Below are positions 55,773 to 55,923 of a DNA stretch of 55,923 bases, one piece after another; positions within the stretch are counted from its first letter, which is position 1; the number at the start of each line of letters is the position of its first letter. The DNA comes from Kiritimatiellia bacterium (lineage in GTDB: Bacteria; Verrucomicrobiota; Kiritimatiellia; UBA8416; JABMPJ01). The notes below the pieces were generated by a model that was not told the DNA's origin, did no database searches, and worked only from the letters and a program-made list of their open reading frames with translations. Where the stretch lies: assembly GCA_016783675.1 (NCBI GenBank), contig JADHWE010000008.1, positions 1 through 55,923 on the forward strand, given 5' to 3'. A program made the position numbers and the translations under genes.

Positions 55773-55913
55773 ATGATGAAAGACATTGATAACGTTCAAA
55801 TGTTGACGCCTGTGGTCCGTGGAGCATGGTCTGACCCGGACACGGAACTCAATATCCAATATCCAACAAGGAATATCCAATGGCCAAGGGAAGAGAGCGA
55901 GGAAAGCGAATGA
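55773..55913 (+). CDS. Possible small protein ending in an intergenic repeat
   Basis: After AGGAGGAGAG, an ATG at 55773 opens 46 codons (MMKDIDNVQMLTPVVRGAWS at the start) ending TGA at 55911-55913. The second half translates the repeat ATCCAATATCCAACAAGGAA, so the frame may be a real gene start broken by repeat insertion. The Shine-Dalgarno sequence is excellent but composition and length are weak support. Confidence 0.25.
   Translation: MMKDIDNVQMLTPVVRGAWSDPDTELNIQYPTRNIQWPREESEESE
55848..55886. repeat. AATATCCAATATCCAACAAG intergenic repeat
   Basis: The tract has three AATATCCAA words around CAACAAGG within 40 nt. From memory it matches a phrase common between genes in environmental bacterial genomes; only one copy is in this window. 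Confidence 0.45.
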
Positions 55914-55923
55914 ATGCCCGAAA

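Overview
The window is a GC-rich, densely coded bacterial chromosome segment of about 56 kb. It encodes roughly 53 proteins, counting one cut by the left edge, one probable pseudogene and one doubtful small frame, plus one tRNA. An LptG-type permease, ExbB/ExbD, RND export genes and an outer-membrane barrel point to a Gram-negative cell. A complete Na+-translocating NADH:quinone oxidoreductase, an FKP-like fucose-salvage gene, a UPF0210/ACT pair and ribosomal protein S1 with a long acidic tail would fit a PVC-group bacterium such as Kiritimatiellota. That placement is an inference from gene content and has not been tested by phylogeny.

Layout. 1-7.4 kb: start of an FKP-like gene, ACT + UPF0210 pair, thioesterase, secreted coiled-coil/ClpP-like protease, tRNA-Pro(GGG), ispH, polyprenyl synthase, CBS protein, nqrM. 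7.4-13.1 kb: nqrABCDEF on the minus strand. 13.3-16.5 kb: glycerol-3-phosphate dehydrogenase, a membrane protein, and a helix-turn-helix protein with a histone H1-like tail. 16.5-18.3 kb: an accessory island with a frameshifted gene, a small hypothetical gene and a VapBC module, interleaved with three attC-like folded sites. 18.3-23.8 kb: maf, dus, a PilT-type ATPase flanked by inverted copies of a ~110-bp element, lptG and purB. 24.1-30.4 kb: rpsA with a strong terminator, tyrS and uvrA. 30.4-43.7 kb: TPR protein, exbB, exbD, a TonB-like protein, hisD-hisC-hisB-hisA, comEC, ctpA, tsaD and a PAS/half-kinase. 43.7-46.4 kb: folD and fhs (one-carbon metabolism). 46.6-50.5 kb: adenosine deaminase, then a three-gene operon combining COG1900, NIL-ferredoxin and UPF0280, the gene set tied to sulfide-dependent homocysteine synthesis in methanogens, then a FmdB zinc ribbon. 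50.5-55.8 kb: RND exporter, LolA-like periplasmic protein and outer-membrane barrel.

The most notable feature is the 16.9-18.2 kb region. Three sites of 55-73 bp share one orientation and can fold into hairpins with two or three unpaired bases on the same arm. Two of them begin 0-1 nt after a stop codon. No integrase is visible, so this resembles an integron cassette cluster lacking an integrase, carrying vapBC with its own palindromic operator. Other notable features are the homocysteine operon in a bacterium, the secreted ClpP-like protease, the H1-tailed regulator with a perfect 48-bp-period coding repeat, and several families of short intergenic repeats.
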